Position numbers and translations under genes: made by a program
Assembly (NCBI RefSeq): GCF_012641465.1
Contig: NZ_JABAIK010000008.1
Span: 147,830-211,829, forward strand
Direction: 5' to 3'
DNA length: 64,000 nt
Source: Vibrio agarilyticus
Lineage (GTDB): Bacteria; Pseudomonadota; Gammaproteobacteria; Enterobacterales; Vibrionaceae
Notes under the pieces: generated by a model
What the model was told of the DNA's origin: nothing
Seen by the model: only the letters and a program-made list of their open reading frames with translations
Databases searched by the model: none
Shown here: positions 19,800-29,082 of the stretch, piece after piece
Numbering within the stretch: position 1 is the stretch's first letter
Layout: the number at the start of each line of letters is the position of its first letter

Positions 19800-20468
19800 A
19801 TGCTAAATGCAATGGCTACTATTGTTCGGCGTGAATTGCTGATTGCCTTTCGTCGCCAAGCTGATGTGCTGAATCCGCTGTGGTTTTTTATTATCGTCAT
19901 TACGCTATTCCCGCTTAGCATTGGGCCAGAGCCTAAATTGCTTGCGCGTATTGCGCCTGGCATTGTCTGGGTTGCGGCACTGCTTGCCGCACTGCTCTCA
20001 TTGGAGCGACTGTTTCGCGATGATTTTCAAGATGGTGCGTTAGAGCAAATGATGCTTACGCCATTGCCAGTACAACTGGTTGTTATCGCCAAAGTGATGG
20101 CTCACTGGTTGTTGACAGGCTTGCCACTGTTGATTATCAGCCCGCTTTTGGGCGTGTTATTGTCGCTCAATTTTGATACTTGGCTTGCGGTTGTGGTGAC
20201 CTTGCTTGTCGGCACACCAACCTTGAGTTTTATTGGCGCCATTGGCGTTGCGCTGACGGTGGGGTTGCAAAAAGGGGGCGTACTTCTTAGTTTGCTCATT
20301 TTGCCGCTCTACATCCCTATCTTAATTTTTGCGACATCGGCAATTGATGCTGCAGCCCTAGGTATGGCGTATAACGGACAAGTGGCTATTTTAGGCGCCA
20401 TGTTGGCAGGGTCAGTGACCTTGACCCCATTTGCCATCGCGGCGGCACTGCGCGTTAGCGTGCATTAA
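19800..20468 (+). CDS. ccmB: Heme exporter membrane protein CcmB
   Basis: CcmB is the membrane subunit that pairs with CcmA. The 222-residue protein shows six hydrophobic segments and the family motif RDDFQDGALEQMMLTPLP near residues 65-82. It sits between ccmA and ccmC in the standard order. Confidence 0.97.
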   Translation: MLNAMATIVRRELLIAFRRQADVLNPLWFFIIVITLFPLSIGPEPKLLARIAPGIVWVAALLAALLSLERLFRDDFQDGALEQMMLTPLPVQLVVIAKVMAHWLLTGLPLLIISPLLGVLLSLNFDTWLAVVVTLLVGTPTLSFIGAIGVALTVGLQKGGVLLSLLILPLYIPILIFATSAIDAAALGMAYNGQVAILGAMLAGSVTLTPFAIAAALRVSVH

Positions 20469-20513
20469 AACGAATTTTTCTATACCCAAACCCATTGAGA
20501 GTGAGTAATTGTT

Positions 20514-21257
20514 ATGTGGAAATGGCTCCACCCTTTAGCCAAGCCTGAAACTGCTTATCGACTGTGTGGCAAACTGCTGCCTTGGTTTGCAATTTTGGCA
20601 CTATTAAGTTTGTCGGTCGGAACCGTCTGGGGTTTGGCTTTTGCCCCTTCAGATTATCAGCAAGGCGATAGTTTTCGCATCATTTACATTCATGTTCCTT
20701 CTGCGATTTGGTCAATGGGCGTCTATATGTCAATGGCTATCGCGGCCTTTATTGGTCTGGTTTGGCAGGTCCGTTTAGCGGAGCTGTCGGCTTTGGCCAT
20801 GGCACCCATTGGCGCGGTGTACACGTTTATTGCGCTTGTCACTGGTGCCGTTTGGGGTAAGCCGATGTGGGGTGCTTGGTGGGTTTGGGATGCGCGCCTA
20901 ACGTCAGAGCTCATTCTGCTGTTCTTATATTTGGGTGTCATCGCGCTTTATCATGCGTTTGATGAGCAAAAAACGGCGGCAAAAGCGGCGGGTATTTTAG
21001 CCGTGGTAGGCGTGGTTAATTTGCCTATTATCCATTTCTCAGTTGAGTGGTGGAATACGTTGCACCAAGGTGCCACGATAACCAAATTTGATAAGCCATC
21101 GATTTCCAGTGATATGTTGTGGCCGCTGCTACTGAATATTCTTGGTTTCGCGCTGTTTTTTGCCGCATTGACTATGGTGCGCCTGCGCAACGAAATTATC
21201 AGCAAAGAAAGCCATCGCCCATGGGTTTCTGAGTTGGTGTTGAAACAATCACGATAA
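20514..21257 (+). CDS. ccmC: Heme handling protein CcmC
   Basis: CcmC binds heme and attaches it to CcmE. The 247-residue protein has six membrane segments and the tryptophan-rich periplasmic motif WGAWWVWDARLTSELI (about residues 120-135), with histidines in flanking loops (IHVPSAIWS and HFSVEWWNTLHQG). It is the third gene of the ccm operon. Confidence 0.98.
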   Translation: MWKWLHPLAKPETAYRLCGKLLPWFAILALLSLSVGTVWGLAFAPSDYQQGDSFRIIYIHVPSAIWSMGVYMSMAIAAFIGLVWQVRLAELSALAMAPIGAVYTFIALVTGAVWGKPMWGAWWVWDARLTSELILLFLYLGVIALYHAFDEQKTAAKAAGILAVVGVVNLPIIHFSVEWWNTLHQGATITKFDKPSISSDMLWPLLLNILGFALFFAALTMVRLRNEIISKESHRPWVSELVLKQSR

Positions 21258-21267
21258 GGTAACGATT

Positions 21268-21474
21268 ATGCATTTTGACACCTTTAACGATTTTCTAGCA
21301 ATGGGCGGTTATGGCCCATATGTTTGGAGCGCATTTGCGATTACCTATGGCGCAATGCTCATCCTGTGGGTGAGTAGTGTGCGTCGCAGTCGACAACTCC
21401 TCAACGAAGTGAAAGCAAAAATCGCACGACAAGCGCGTATTGATGCGGCGAAAAAAATGGAGAACACGTTATGA
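21268..21474 (+). CDS. ccmD: Heme exporter small protein CcmD
   Basis: CcmD is a small membrane protein needed to release holo-CcmE from CcmABC. The 68-residue product has the conserved start [15 protein letters not shown], one membrane helix and a basic cytoplasmic tail. Its stop overlaps ccmE by 4 bases (ATGA). Confidence 0.95.
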   Translation: MHFDTFNDFLAMGGYGPYVWSAFAITYGAMLILWVSSVRRSRQLLNEVKAKIARQARIDAAKKMENTL

Positions 21475-21956
21475 ACCCGAGACGTAAAAAACGCTTAGGG
21501 ATTGTGCTGGCAATTTTTGTTGGCGTTGGTGCGATGGTCGGATTGATGATCTACGCACTGAATCAAAACATGGACTTGTTCTATACACCAACGGAACTGG
21601 TGAATGGTAAACCTGACGGCACTAAGCCTGAAGTGGGGCAACGTTTACGCATTGGTGGTATGGTCGTGAAAGACTCGATTCGCCGCGATCAAGAGTCACT
21701 CAAAGTGAGCTTTGATTTGGCAGACGTCGGCCCGAAAGTGACCGTGGTTTACGAGGGCATTTTGCCCGATCTTTTCCGTGAAGGTCAGGGGATTGTTGCT
21801 CAAGGTGTGTTGACCAACGCAAACACCGTCGAGGCGTTTGAAGTGCTTGCAAAGCATGATGAAGAGTACATGCCGCCTGAAATCGCAGAGGCAATGGAAA
21901 AGACGCATGCACCGCTTCAATACAGCGACCAACAGAAACAAGGTAGCAACCAATGA
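21471..21956 (+). CDS. ccmE: Periplasmic heme chaperone CcmE
   Basis: CcmE carries heme covalently on a histidine and hands it to CcmF. The 161-residue protein has an N-terminal membrane anchor (about residues 9-29), an OB-fold beta domain, and the heme-binding motif [12 protein letters not shown] near residues 126-137. It overlaps ccmD and ccmF by 4 bases at each side, so these three genes are tightly coupled. Confidence 0.98.
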   Translation: MNPRRKKRLGIVLAIFVGVGAMVGLMIYALNQNMDLFYTPTELVNGKPDGTKPEVGQRLRIGGMVVKDSIRRDQESLKVSFDLADVGPKVTVVYEGILPDLFREGQGIVAQGVLTNANTVEAFEVLAKHDEEYMPPEIAEAMEKTHAPLQYSDQQKQGSNQ

Positions 21957-23920
21957 TTGCAGAAATTGGACACTTTGCGCTGGTTTTATCGCTTGCCATG
22001 GCAGTGCTGCTTAGCATTTTGCCAATGTGGGGAGCGGCCAATAATAGTGCGATGTTAATGAATACCGCGCGACCATTGTCTTGGGGCATGTTTGGCTTCT
22101 TGTTGCTCTCTTTTGCCCTGTTGTCGTGGGGTTTTTACAGTAATGATTTCACGATTCAGTATGTCGCGAGTAACTCAAACTCGCTGCTTCCTTGGTATTA
22201 CCGCTTAACTGCTGTTTGGGGTGCCCATGAAGGCTCGCTACTGCTTTGGGTGTTAATTCAAGCAGGTTGGACCGTTGCAGTGGCTAAGTTTAGCCGAGGC
22301 ATGCCGCAAGAGTCTGTCGCGCGTGTGCTTGCTGTGATGGGGCTTATTACCGTCGGGTTTTTGCTGTTTATTATTCTGACCTCAAACCCATTCTTGCGCA
22401 CTTTGCCGTACTTTCCGGTCGATGGCCGCGATCTTAACCCACTGTTGCAAGACCCTGGCCTGATCATTCATCCACCAATGCTCTACATGGGCTACGTTGG
22501 ATTCTCGGTCGCCTTTGCGTTTGCGATTGCATCTTTGATAAGCGGTAGACTGGACACCGCATGGGCGCGTTGGTCTCGCCCATGGACAACCGCTGCGTGG
22601 TTATTTCTGACCTTTGGTATCGCATTGGGCTCGTGGTGGGCTTATTACGAACTAGGCTGGGGCGGTTGGTGGTTCTGGGATCCCGTCGAAAATGCGTCAT
22701 TTATGCCATGGCTTGCTGGTACGGCCTTGATGCACTCTTTGGCGGTAACCGAAAAACGCGGCACATTTAAAGCGTGGACTGTACTGTTGGCGATTTCGGC
22801 GTTTTCACTGAGCTTATTAGGCACCTTCCTTGTTCGTTCTGGTATTTTGGTTTCGGTACATGCTTTTGCGTCCGATCCTGCTCGCGGTATGTTCATTCTT
22901 GGCTTCTTAGTCTTTGTGATTGGCGGTTCGCTACTGCTCTTTGCTCTCAAAGGGGCAACGGTGCGCGCGCGTGGCAATTTCGACTTGATCTCGCGTGAAA
23001 ACGCACTGCTTATCAATAATATTCTATTGATTGCTGCGCTGTTTGTGGTGCTTGTTGGTACCTTATTGCCATTAGTGCATAAACAGATCGGTCTGGGTTC
23101 GGTATCGATTGGCGCGCCGTTCTTTGACATGCTTTTTGCCTGGTTGATGATGCCATTTGCCTTCTTCTTGGGGATTGGTCCTTTGGTGCGTTGGAAGCGC
23201 GATCAGCTGTCAACGTTAGCCAAACCCATGCTCATTTCAGGCGTGTTGTCGATTGCATTAGCAGGCGTCTCAATGTGGGCATTTGCTGACTTCTTTACCA
23301 TGATGGGCTTTATCGGTTGGCTGATGGCTTACTGGATCATTACGATGCATGGTTTTGAGCTGTATCAACGTGCCACACATCGCCATCCATTTATGGTCGG
23401 CGTGCGCAAGCTGCCACGCAGCCACTGGGCAATGATTTGTGGTCACATTGGTTTGGCGGTAAGCGTTATCGGTATCACTATGGTTCAGCTTTACAGCATT
23501 GAGCGAGATGTTCGTTTGGCACCGGGTGATAACTTTGTGATTGAAGGCTATAACTTCCACTTTGCTGGTGGTCGTGACGTCGCTGGTCCGAACTATGAAA
23601 GCTTTATTGCTGACTTTGAAATTAGCCACAGTGGACGTTATATCAACACGTTGCACGCCGAAAAACGCTTTTACAACACCGCAAAATCGATGATGACCGA
23701 AGCGGCAATTGATCGTGGCGTCACGCGTGATTTGTATATCGCCATTGGTGAGCGTATGGCGGATAACCATTCGTGGGCGGTACGGATCTACTACAAACCG
23801 TTTGTGCGTTGGATTTGGGCAGGTTCACTGATCATGGTGCTGGGTGGTTTGCTGGCCATCAGTGATAAACGCTACCGTTTTCGCAAAACATCAAAGCCTC
23901 AGCTTGAGGAGGACGCATGA
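21953..23920 (+). CDS. ccmF: Cytochrome c-type synthetase subunit CcmF
   Basis: CcmF catalyses heme ligation to apocytochrome c together with CcmH. The 655-residue protein has many membrane helices and the WWD motif [18 protein letters not shown] (about residues 234-251). Conserved histidines lie in loops such as [12 protein letters not shown] and [15 protein letters not shown]. Length is normal. It overlaps ccmG by 4 bases. Confidence 0.98.
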   Translation: MIAEIGHFALVLSLAMAVLLSILPMWGAANNSAMLMNTARPLSWGMFGFLLLSFALLSWGFYSNDFTIQYVASNSNSLLPWYYRLTAVWGAHEGSLLLWVLIQAGWTVAVAKFSRGMPQESVARVLAVMGLITVGFLLFIILTSNPFLRTLPYFPVDGRDLNPLLQDPGLIIHPPMLYMGYVGFSVAFAFAIASLISGRLDTAWARWSRPWTTAAWLFLTFGIALGSWWAYYELGWGGWWFWDPVENASFMPWLAGTALMHSLAVTEKRGTFKAWTVLLAISAFSLSLLGTFLVRSGILVSVHAFASDPARGMFILGFLVFVIGGSLLLFALKGATVRARGNFDLISRENALLINNILLIAALFVVLVGTLLPLVHKQIGLGSVSIGAPFFDMLFAWLMMPFAFFLGIGPLVRWKRDQLSTLAKPMLISGVLSIALAGVSMWAFADFFTMMGFIGWLMAYWIITMHGFELYQRATHRHPFMVGVRKLPRSHWAMICGHIGLAVSVIGITMVQLYSIERDVRLAPGDNFVIEGYNFHFAGGRDVAGPNYESFIADFEISHSGRYINTLHAEKRFYNTAKSMMTEAAIDRGVTRDLYIAIGERMADNHSWAVRIYYKPFVRWIWAGSLIMVLGGLLAISDKRYRFRKTSKPQLEEDA

Positions 23921-24471
23921 ATAAAAAAGTACTCTTTATTCCATTAATCGCGTTTTTGCTCCTAGCGGCCGTGTTTGCCTTTCAGTTAAGTCGTAACCAG
24001 CAAGGGGATGACCCGACTAAGTTAGAATCGGTCTTGATTGGTAAACCGGTACCGCAATTTCGCTTAGAAGATTTAGCCGAGCCGGGCAAGTTGTATGACC
24101 AAGCGGTGTTTCAAGGTGAGCCCTTGCTGCTAAATGTTTGGGCAACCTGGTGTCCGACCTGTTATGCCGAGCACACTTACTTGAATGAGTTGGCGGCAAG
24201 TGGCGTTAAGATTATTGGCCTGAATTACAAAGATGATCGTAACAAAGCGATTGGATGGCTCAATGAGCTGGGCAATCCTTATCTTATCAGCTTGTTTGAT
24301 GGCAACGGCATGTTAGGGCTGGATTTGGGGGTTTATGGCGCGCCAGAGACCTTCTTGATTGATGCCAATGGGGTGATTCGTTACCGTCATGTGGGTGATG
24401 TTAACGCCACCAATTGGCAACAAACACTTCAGCCGTTGTATCAGCAAATGCAACAAGAGGCGACGCAATGA
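23917..24471 (+). CDS. ccmG: Thiol:disulfide interchange protein CcmG (DsbE)
   Basis: CcmG reduces the cysteines of apocytochrome c before heme attachment. The 184-residue protein has an N-terminal membrane anchor (about residues 5-23) and a periplasmic thioredoxin fold with the active site WCPTC in NVWATWCPTCYAEH, plus the GAPETFLID cis-proline loop. It overlaps ccmF and ccmH by 4 bases. Confidence 0.97.
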   Translation: MNKKVLFIPLIAFLLLAAVFAFQLSRNQQGDDPTKLESVLIGKPVPQFRLEDLAEPGKLYDQAVFQGEPLLLNVWATWCPTCYAEHTYLNELAASGVKIIGLNYKDDRNKAIGWLNELGNPYLISLFDGNGMLGLDLGVYGAPETFLIDANGVIRYRHVGDVNATNWQQTLQPLYQQMQQEATQ

Positions 24472-24950
24472 AACGATTTCTATTAGCCATCGCAGCGTCG
24501 TTGCTGGTGTCACTATCAGCGTATGCCACGATTGAGGTTTACGAGTTTGACACTCAGCAGCAAGAGCAGCAATTTAAAGAGTTAGGCAATACGTTGCGCT
24601 GCCCTAAGTGTCAAAATAACACCATCGCAGATTCTAATGCGGCATTAGCCCAGGATTTGCGACAAAAGGTGTATGAAATGACCAAAGATGGGCAATCGAA
24701 AGATGAGATTGTCGATTATATGATCGCGCGTTACGGTAACTTCGTGACGTACAATCCACCATTGACGCTTGCCACCTCTGTGCTTTGGTTCGGTCCGTTA
24801 GTGGTTATCATGATTGGTTTTGTTTTGATTGTGGCGCGCAGTCGTCGCAACAAAACAGTGGCGACACAACAAGAGACTTGGGATGAAGGCAAAGAAGCAC
24901 AACTTAATGCTTTGCTAAATGACAAGCCCGACGGAGAACACAAAAAATGA
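24468..24950 (+). CDS. ccmH: Cytochrome c maturation protein CcmH
   Basis: CcmH is a membrane-anchored thiol protein of the heme-ligation complex. The frame is open from 24414, but the start is placed at ATG 24468, which overlaps the ccmG stop and begins a good signal peptide (MKRFLLAIAASLLVSLSAYA). The 160-residue product has the redox motif LRCPKCQN and IADSNAALA, and one C-terminal membrane helix. The tetratricopeptide part is a separate gene, ccmI, downstream. Confidence 0.96.
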   Translation: MKRFLLAIAASLLVSLSAYATIEVYEFDTQQQEQQFKELGNTLRCPKCQNNTIADSNAALAQDLRQKVYEMTKDGQSKDEIVDYMIARYGNFVTYNPPLTLATSVLWFGPLVVIMIGFVLIVARSRRNKTVATQQETWDEGKEAQLNALLNDKPDGEHKK

Positions 24951-26161
24951 CGTTGTTTTGGTTATCAACCGTTGCGCTTACGTTATTGGCTTGCGGCATC
25001 ATTATTTATCCTCTTTTGCAGAAAAACACCAACAAAGACGATGTATTGCGTGATGAACTCAACAAAGCGTTTTATAAAGATCGATTGTCGGAGCTGAAAG
25101 AAGAGAACGATGAAGGGTTGGTGAATAACGAAGGTGATTTAATCGCTGATCTAAAGCAGTCGCTGCTTGATGATATTCCTGAGCAGCAGGCGCAACAAAA
25201 AACCGCGCTGTCACCTTGGGCGGTGATTGTACCATCGGTACTGCTTACTGTGGTTTTGAGTTACGCGCTCTACGCTCAATTTGGCGCATCCAACGATGTT
25301 GAACAATGGCATCAAGTCAATGAGAACTTACCTGAGCTGTCGAAAAAGTTAATGGGTGCAACGGCAGAGCCGCTGAGTGACGATGAGATGCAAGATCTGA
25401 TTTTGGCGCTGCGAACTCGGCTGCATTACAACAGCAATGATGCGACGGGCTGGTTGTTGCTCGGACGCCTGGGTTTAACCGAACGCAACGTCACGCTGGC
25501 AACCGACGCTATGCGCAAGGCGTATCAGCTCAAGCCTAATGACAATGATATTAAACTCGGTTTAGCGCAAGCGCTTATGATGTCGCAAGACGAAATGGAT
25601 CAGAGTCAGGCACGAGCGTTGTTGGGCAATTTGATTCAGCAAGAGCAGGTGGATATTCGAGTTTTCTCTTTGCTCGCATTTGATGCGTTTGAACGTCAAG
25701 ACTTCAAAGCGGCGATTCGCTACTGGCGCGTTATGCAGCAAATGTTACCTCCAGAAGATGGCCGTTATGAAATGCTCACGCGCAGTATTGCCAGTGCGCA
25801 AAAGCGTCTGGGAGAAACGGGTGTGGCCGAAGACTCAGTGACAGTGACAATTGAGGCCGATGCAAACGCACTCACCAATCCTAATGCGGTGCTTATTGTG
25901 TCTGCGCACGATGCAAATGGTTCGCCTATTCCAGTTGCCGCTGCACGCTACCCACTTGGTGCGTTTCCTCGGACACTGGTGATCGATGATAGTAACAGCA
26001 TGATGGAAGGCCAAAAATTGTCATCGCTCAAATCATTTATCATCCGCGCGCGAATTGACACCGATGGTAATGTTGCGACTCGAGAAGGCGATTGGTATGG
26101 CGAGAGTGACGTTACAGAGCAAGGAGAACCCGTCAAGCTCTTGATCAATAAGCAATACTAA
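24947..26161 (+). CDS. ccmI: Cytochrome c biogenesis protein CcmI
   Basis: CcmI binds apocytochrome c and delivers it to the CcmFH complex. The 404-residue protein has an N-terminal membrane helix, a cytoplasmic loop, a second membrane helix (about residues 90-110), then tetratricopeptide repeats (about 150-290) and a C-terminal beta-domain. It overlaps ccmH by 4 bases and ends the operon. Confidence 0.94.
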   Translation: MTLFWLSTVALTLLACGIIIYPLLQKNTNKDDVLRDELNKAFYKDRLSELKEENDEGLVNNEGDLIADLKQSLLDDIPEQQAQQKTALSPWAVIVPSVLLTVVLSYALYAQFGASNDVEQWHQVNENLPELSKKLMGATAEPLSDDEMQDLILALRTRLHYNSNDATGWLLLGRLGLTERNVTLATDAMRKAYQLKPNDNDIKLGLAQALMMSQDEMDQSQARALLGNLIQQEQVDIRVFSLLAFDAFERQDFKAAIRYWRVMQQMLPPEDGRYEMLTRSIASAQKRLGETGVAEDSVTVTIEADANALTNPNAVLIVSAHDANGSPIPVAAARYPLGAFPRTLVIDDSNSMMEGQKLSSLKSFIIRARIDTDGNVATREGDWYGESDVTEQGEPVKLLINKQY

Positions 26162-26189
26162 TTTTACGGTTTATCGCGTAAACTTTGTT

Positions 26190-26257
26190 AGGCCAGTATT
26201 TTCCTTTTCCACTTGGCGCACTCGCGGCAAATGTTTTGAGGCGATGCTGGCCTTTTT
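26190..26257 (+). terminator. Possible terminator or structured RNA after the ccm operon
   Basis: AGGCCAG (26190-26196) pairs with CTGGCCT (26247-26253), followed by TTTTG; with G-U pairs the stem extends to about 11 pairs. The enclosed 50 bases are long for a terminator and contain a small GCG/CGC hairpin. It lies 28 bases after the ccmI stop. It may end the ccm transcript or be a small structured RNA. Confidence 0.45.
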
Positions 26258-26396
26258 GCACCTTAGTGCTTTAATCTCAAATGTAAGAATGCCGACACCG
26301 CAAGGGAGAGGGTTAGGCGTTGATTAATATATACTTGCAAGACTTGTCGTTGCAGAAAAACACTAAGCAATTGAGCTTCCATGAACAACGGTTAAT

Positions 26397-26482
26397 TATA
26401 CCCAAACAGCGTCAATTAGAACGGGTCTATGTGATTGGGTGAAATGCAAGCAACGCTTCTGCAGTCAAGTATTACGGGTATA
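26397..26482. repeat. Short ERIC-like element in the mlaA leader
   Basis: The 86-bp stretch starts TATACCCAAACAGC and ends AAGTATTACGGGTATA, so both ends match ERIC termini while the core is deleted or diverged. It ends only 17 bases before the mlaA ATG and will be in the mRNA leader if transcription begins upstream. The rest of the 26162-26499 gap shows no gene. Confidence 0.65.
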
Positions 26483-26499
26483 AATGGACGGATAATAAC

Positions 26500-27267
26500 A
26501 TGTACAAGATGGGAAACGCGTTAGCGCTGAGCTGCTTATTATTGCTGGGTACGGCCGGCTGCTCAAGTGTTCCAACGGATGAGGCGAACGGTGCATCTAC
26601 CGCAAATGATCCGTTTGAAGGTTTTAACCGCGTGATGTGGGATTTTAATTTCAATTATCTAGACCCTTATATTGTTCGTCCTGTGTCATTGGGGTATGTG
26701 GAATACACGCCAGAGCCAGTGCGTACGGGCATTGCTAACTTTTTGTCGAATCTTGATGAGCCTGCGAGTGTGGTGAACAACTTGCTTATGGGTAATGGCA
26801 CCAAAGCGATGGATCACTTTAACCGATTTTGGATCAACAGTAGCTTGGGCTTGCTCGGTTTTATTGATGTTGCCGGTTATACTGGAATCACCAAGCAAGA
26901 CAACAAGTCGTTTGGTGATGCTGTGGGTCATTGGGGAGTGGGTAATGGGCCTTATTTGATGATCCCTGCCGTTGGTCCATATACTGTCCGTGAAACGACT
27001 GATTTTGTTGATGGCCTTTATGTACCCCTTTCCTTATTGAATTTTTGGGCGGGTGTCGGCAAATGGGCGTTAGAAGGCATGGAAACCCGCGCTAGTCTTG
27101 AGCCACAACAGGCGCTGATTGACGATTCGCCAGATCCGTACATTTTGACCCGTGAAATCTATCTGCAACGTCAAGATTTCAAAGCTGAAGTGGAAGCTCC
27201 TGAAGAGAATGCCGAAGAAGAAGCTTTGCTTGATGAGTATTTGGAAGATGATTTTGACTTTGAATAA
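26500..27267 (+). CDS. mlaA: Outer-membrane phospholipid retrograde lipoprotein MlaA (VacJ)
   Basis: MlaA removes misplaced phospholipids from the outer leaflet of the outer membrane and passes them to MlaC. The 255-residue protein has a lipoprotein signal with the lipobox LGTAGC (Cys21), the family start DPFEGFNRVMWDFN, and the motif GNGPYLMIPAVGPYTVRE. The acidic C-terminal tail (about 225-255) is common in Vibrio. ATG 26509 is an alternative start. Its Mla partners are not nearby. Confidence 0.95.
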   Translation: MYKMGNALALSCLLLLGTAGCSSVPTDEANGASTANDPFEGFNRVMWDFNFNYLDPYIVRPVSLGYVEYTPEPVRTGIANFLSNLDEPASVVNNLLMGNGTKAMDHFNRFWINSSLGLLGFIDVAGYTGITKQDNKSFGDAVGHWGVGNGPYLMIPAVGPYTVRETTDFVDGLYVPLSLLNFWAGVGKWALEGMETRASLEPQQALIDDSPDPYILTREIYLQRQDFKAEVEAPEENAEEEALLDEYLEDDFDFE

Positions 27268-27274
27268 CGAAAGC

Positions 27275-27382
27275 GGCGTTAAATAACTTGAAAATAGGCT
27301 ACTATTCCGCTGCGTTGTTTGCCTTGCTCTTAGACCAGTAAGTTGGCTCTGAATCCAGCGTCTTGAAGTCACTTGAGTATAT
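27275..27382 (-). repeat. Half copy of the family A inverted-repeat element
   Basis: From GCGTTAAATAACTTGAAAATAGG to ACTTGAGTATATA, this 108-bp stretch matches one half of the 268-bp element, including one terminal repeat; the other half is absent. It begins 8 bases after the mlaA stop. Frames running through it are artefacts of the repeat. Confidence 0.8.
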
Positions 27383-27398
27383 AAAAAGTGCCGATTAA

Positions 27399-27426
27399 AA
27401 AAGCTCAGCAATCACGCTGAGCTTTT
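27399..27426. terminator. Bidirectional terminator between mlaA and fadL
   Basis: AAAAGCTCAGC (27399-27409) and GCTGAGCTTTT (27416-27426) form an 11-bp stem with A-run and T-run on opposite sides, placed between two convergent genes. It should stop mlaA on the plus strand and the first fadL on the minus strand. Confidence 0.9.
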
Positions 27427-27449
27427 GTGTATTTATTCTGGCAAAAACC

Positions 27450-28754
27450 TTAGAAACGATAGTTTGCTTGAATACCTGCAAGCCAAATGCTGCCTGTGGT
27501 TTCACCGACAAAGCGACCACCAACATCTTCGGCACTATTGTCAGAATCATAGCCACGAGATTCGGTGATTGGCGCATCTTTGGCCAAAATATAAGTAAAG
27601 CCAGCATCAAAGCTGAGATTTTGATCCCACTGATATTCAGCGCCGACACTTAGCCAGGTACGGTCAGTCTCTGGAATGGTAATCGCACGATTTTTGTCTG
27701 ATACCGCCGAGGTATCGTACGCCACGCCACTGCGCAGTGCCCATTTACTTGTCACTTGGTAAGTCGCGCCGACGGCAAAACGGTAGTTGTCTTCCCAGTT
27801 TTCGACTTTCACCATGCTGGTATTGTCCGAGAAATCCGCTTCAAGTTGATCAAACGCGCTCCAATCGGTCCAGTTAATGCTCGCATGAACGGCTAATTTG
27901 TCGCTCACTTGATGATTACCCGCCAGCTCAAGAGTTGCTGGTAGCGTGAGGTCCATGCTTCCAGCGCGTGTTTGGCCCGGTAGTAGCAGAAAACCAATCC
28001 CTTCGGCGTGCCCTTCAAGGGTTAAATCGACTGCCGATTTATACGCAATGCCCACTTGGCTGTTTGAATTGATACGCCAAAAAGCGCCCACTTGCCAGCC
28101 CCACGCGATGTCATCGCCTTCCATATATTTCAATGCGGTGCCTTGAGGGAATCCCGGTGCATTATTTTTCGGAGTGGTAGCACCAAAATGGCCGTCAGCC
28201 ATCACAATGCGTAAACCGCCGCCAAGGCTAAATGCAGGCGTGATTTTGTAGGCGACATTGAGGTTGCCTTCTTGTGAGATGATGCTGGCTTTATCACCAA
28301 AATGTGACGCGCCAAAATCACGGCCTAGATCGGTTTCCATACCGTAGTTGGTGCCAAAAGCGACGCCCAATGCCCACTCATCGTTCACCTGATGTGAAAA
28401 GTAGAAGTTTGGGATCACCGCGTCATGAGCAAAATCGTTTGACGCGACTGACGTTGTGGTGCCATTTAGCGTGACACTACCTGCCACATCCACATTCGGG
28501 TCAACATAAATGGCACCAGTCGAGACTTGGGTGCCTTTTAGTTCAGTAAGCAGTGCAGGGTTACGCCATTGAGCGCTTGCGTTATCCGCGATGGCGGCTT
28601 CACCAGCGTAGGCGCGTCCAAGACCAGTCGCTGAATATTCGGCTAATTGAAAACCTGCTGCGTTGACTGTGCTTACTCCGCTAAGGCCAATGATGGCGGC
28701 GAGTAATGTAAGCTGAGTAGATAGAGAACCTTGATGTGTAGAGGTACGTTCCAT
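27450..28754 (-). CDS. fadL: FadL-family outer-membrane fatty acid transporter (copy 1)
   Basis: FadL-type channels bring long-chain fatty acids and other hydrophobic compounds through the outer membrane. The 434-residue precursor has a signal peptide ending near VNAAG, then the hallmark start GFQLAEYSATGLGRAYAGEAAIADNAS, NPALL, and a series of amphipathic beta-strands ending in aromatic NYRF. A second, clearly related gene lies upstream on the same strand. The two are separated by a terminator, so they are likely transcribed separately. Confidence 0.93.
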   Translation of the reverse strand: MERTSTHQGSLSTQLTLLAAIIGLSGVSTVNAAGFQLAEYSATGLGRAYAGEAAIADNASAQWRNPALLTELKGTQVSTGAIYVDPNVDVAGSVTLNGTTTSVASNDFAHDAVIPNFYFSHQVNDEWALGVAFGTNYGMETDLGRDFGASHFGDKASIISQEGNLNVAYKITPAFSLGGGLRIVMADGHFGATTPKNNAPGFPQGTALKYMEGDDIAWGWQVGAFWRINSNSQVGIAYKSAVDLTLEGHAEGIGFLLLPGQTRAGSMDLTLPATLELAGNHQVSDKLAVHASINWTDWSAFDQLEADFSDNTSMVKVENWEDNYRFAVGATYQVTSKWALRSGVAYDTSAVSDKNRAITIPETDRTWLSVGAEYQWDQNLSFDAGFTYILAKDAPITESRGYDSDNSAEDVGGRFVGETTGSIWLAGIQANYRF

Positions 28755-28848
28755 GAGTTGTGTTCGCTGAAATTGTGAATGTGTAATCAGCGATCATAGC
28801 TCTAGAGTAAAAACTTTAAAATGGTTGGTGGTAAATGAACTAATTACA

Positions 28849-28878
28849 GAACTATATAGTGAGTATCCGGACTAATTA
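28849..28878. promoter_or_regulatory. Paired ACTAATTA sites upstream of fadL copy 1
   Basis: ACTAATTA occurs at 28849-28856 and 28871-28878, 22 bp apart (two helical turns); the second is part of the palindrome ACTAATTAGT. They lie about 95-125 bp upstream of the fadL start. The arrangement resembles a dimer-pair operator, but the regulator is unknown. The rest of the 28755-29035 gap holds short palindromes (AACAGCTGTT, 28923-28932; ACGCTG/CAGCGT, 28964-28979) and no gene. Confidence 0.35.
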
Positions 28879-29035
28879 GTGATTTAAACTGCTTTGTGTT
28901 AAAGCTGGCATTTTTTTCAGCGAACAGCTGTTACGATAATAGGGGGGTTGATACTACATATGTACGCTGAATACAGCGTTCATCGATTTTGTATATAAGC
29001 AAAAGTGCTAAAACTTTAAGTGAGAATGAGATAGC

Positions 29036-29059
29036 AAAAAGGCCGCATCAAGCGGCCTT
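29036..29059 (-). terminator. Terminator of fadL copy 2
   Basis: On the minus strand GGCCGC and GCGGCC form the stem (29041-29057) followed by a T5 run. It lies 24 bases after the end of the upstream fadL and separates the two fadL genes. Confidence 0.88.
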
Positions 29060-29082
29060 AGACTTTAGTCGAATTGATTGGC

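Noticed and set aside
27070-27411. A 113-codon minus-strand frame downstream of and overlapping mlaA, with TQVTSRRWIQSQLTGLRARQ
   Set aside because: It runs through a partial family A repeat and antisense to mlaA. The same peptide arises from the repeat at 18716, so it is a repeat artefact and not a gene.
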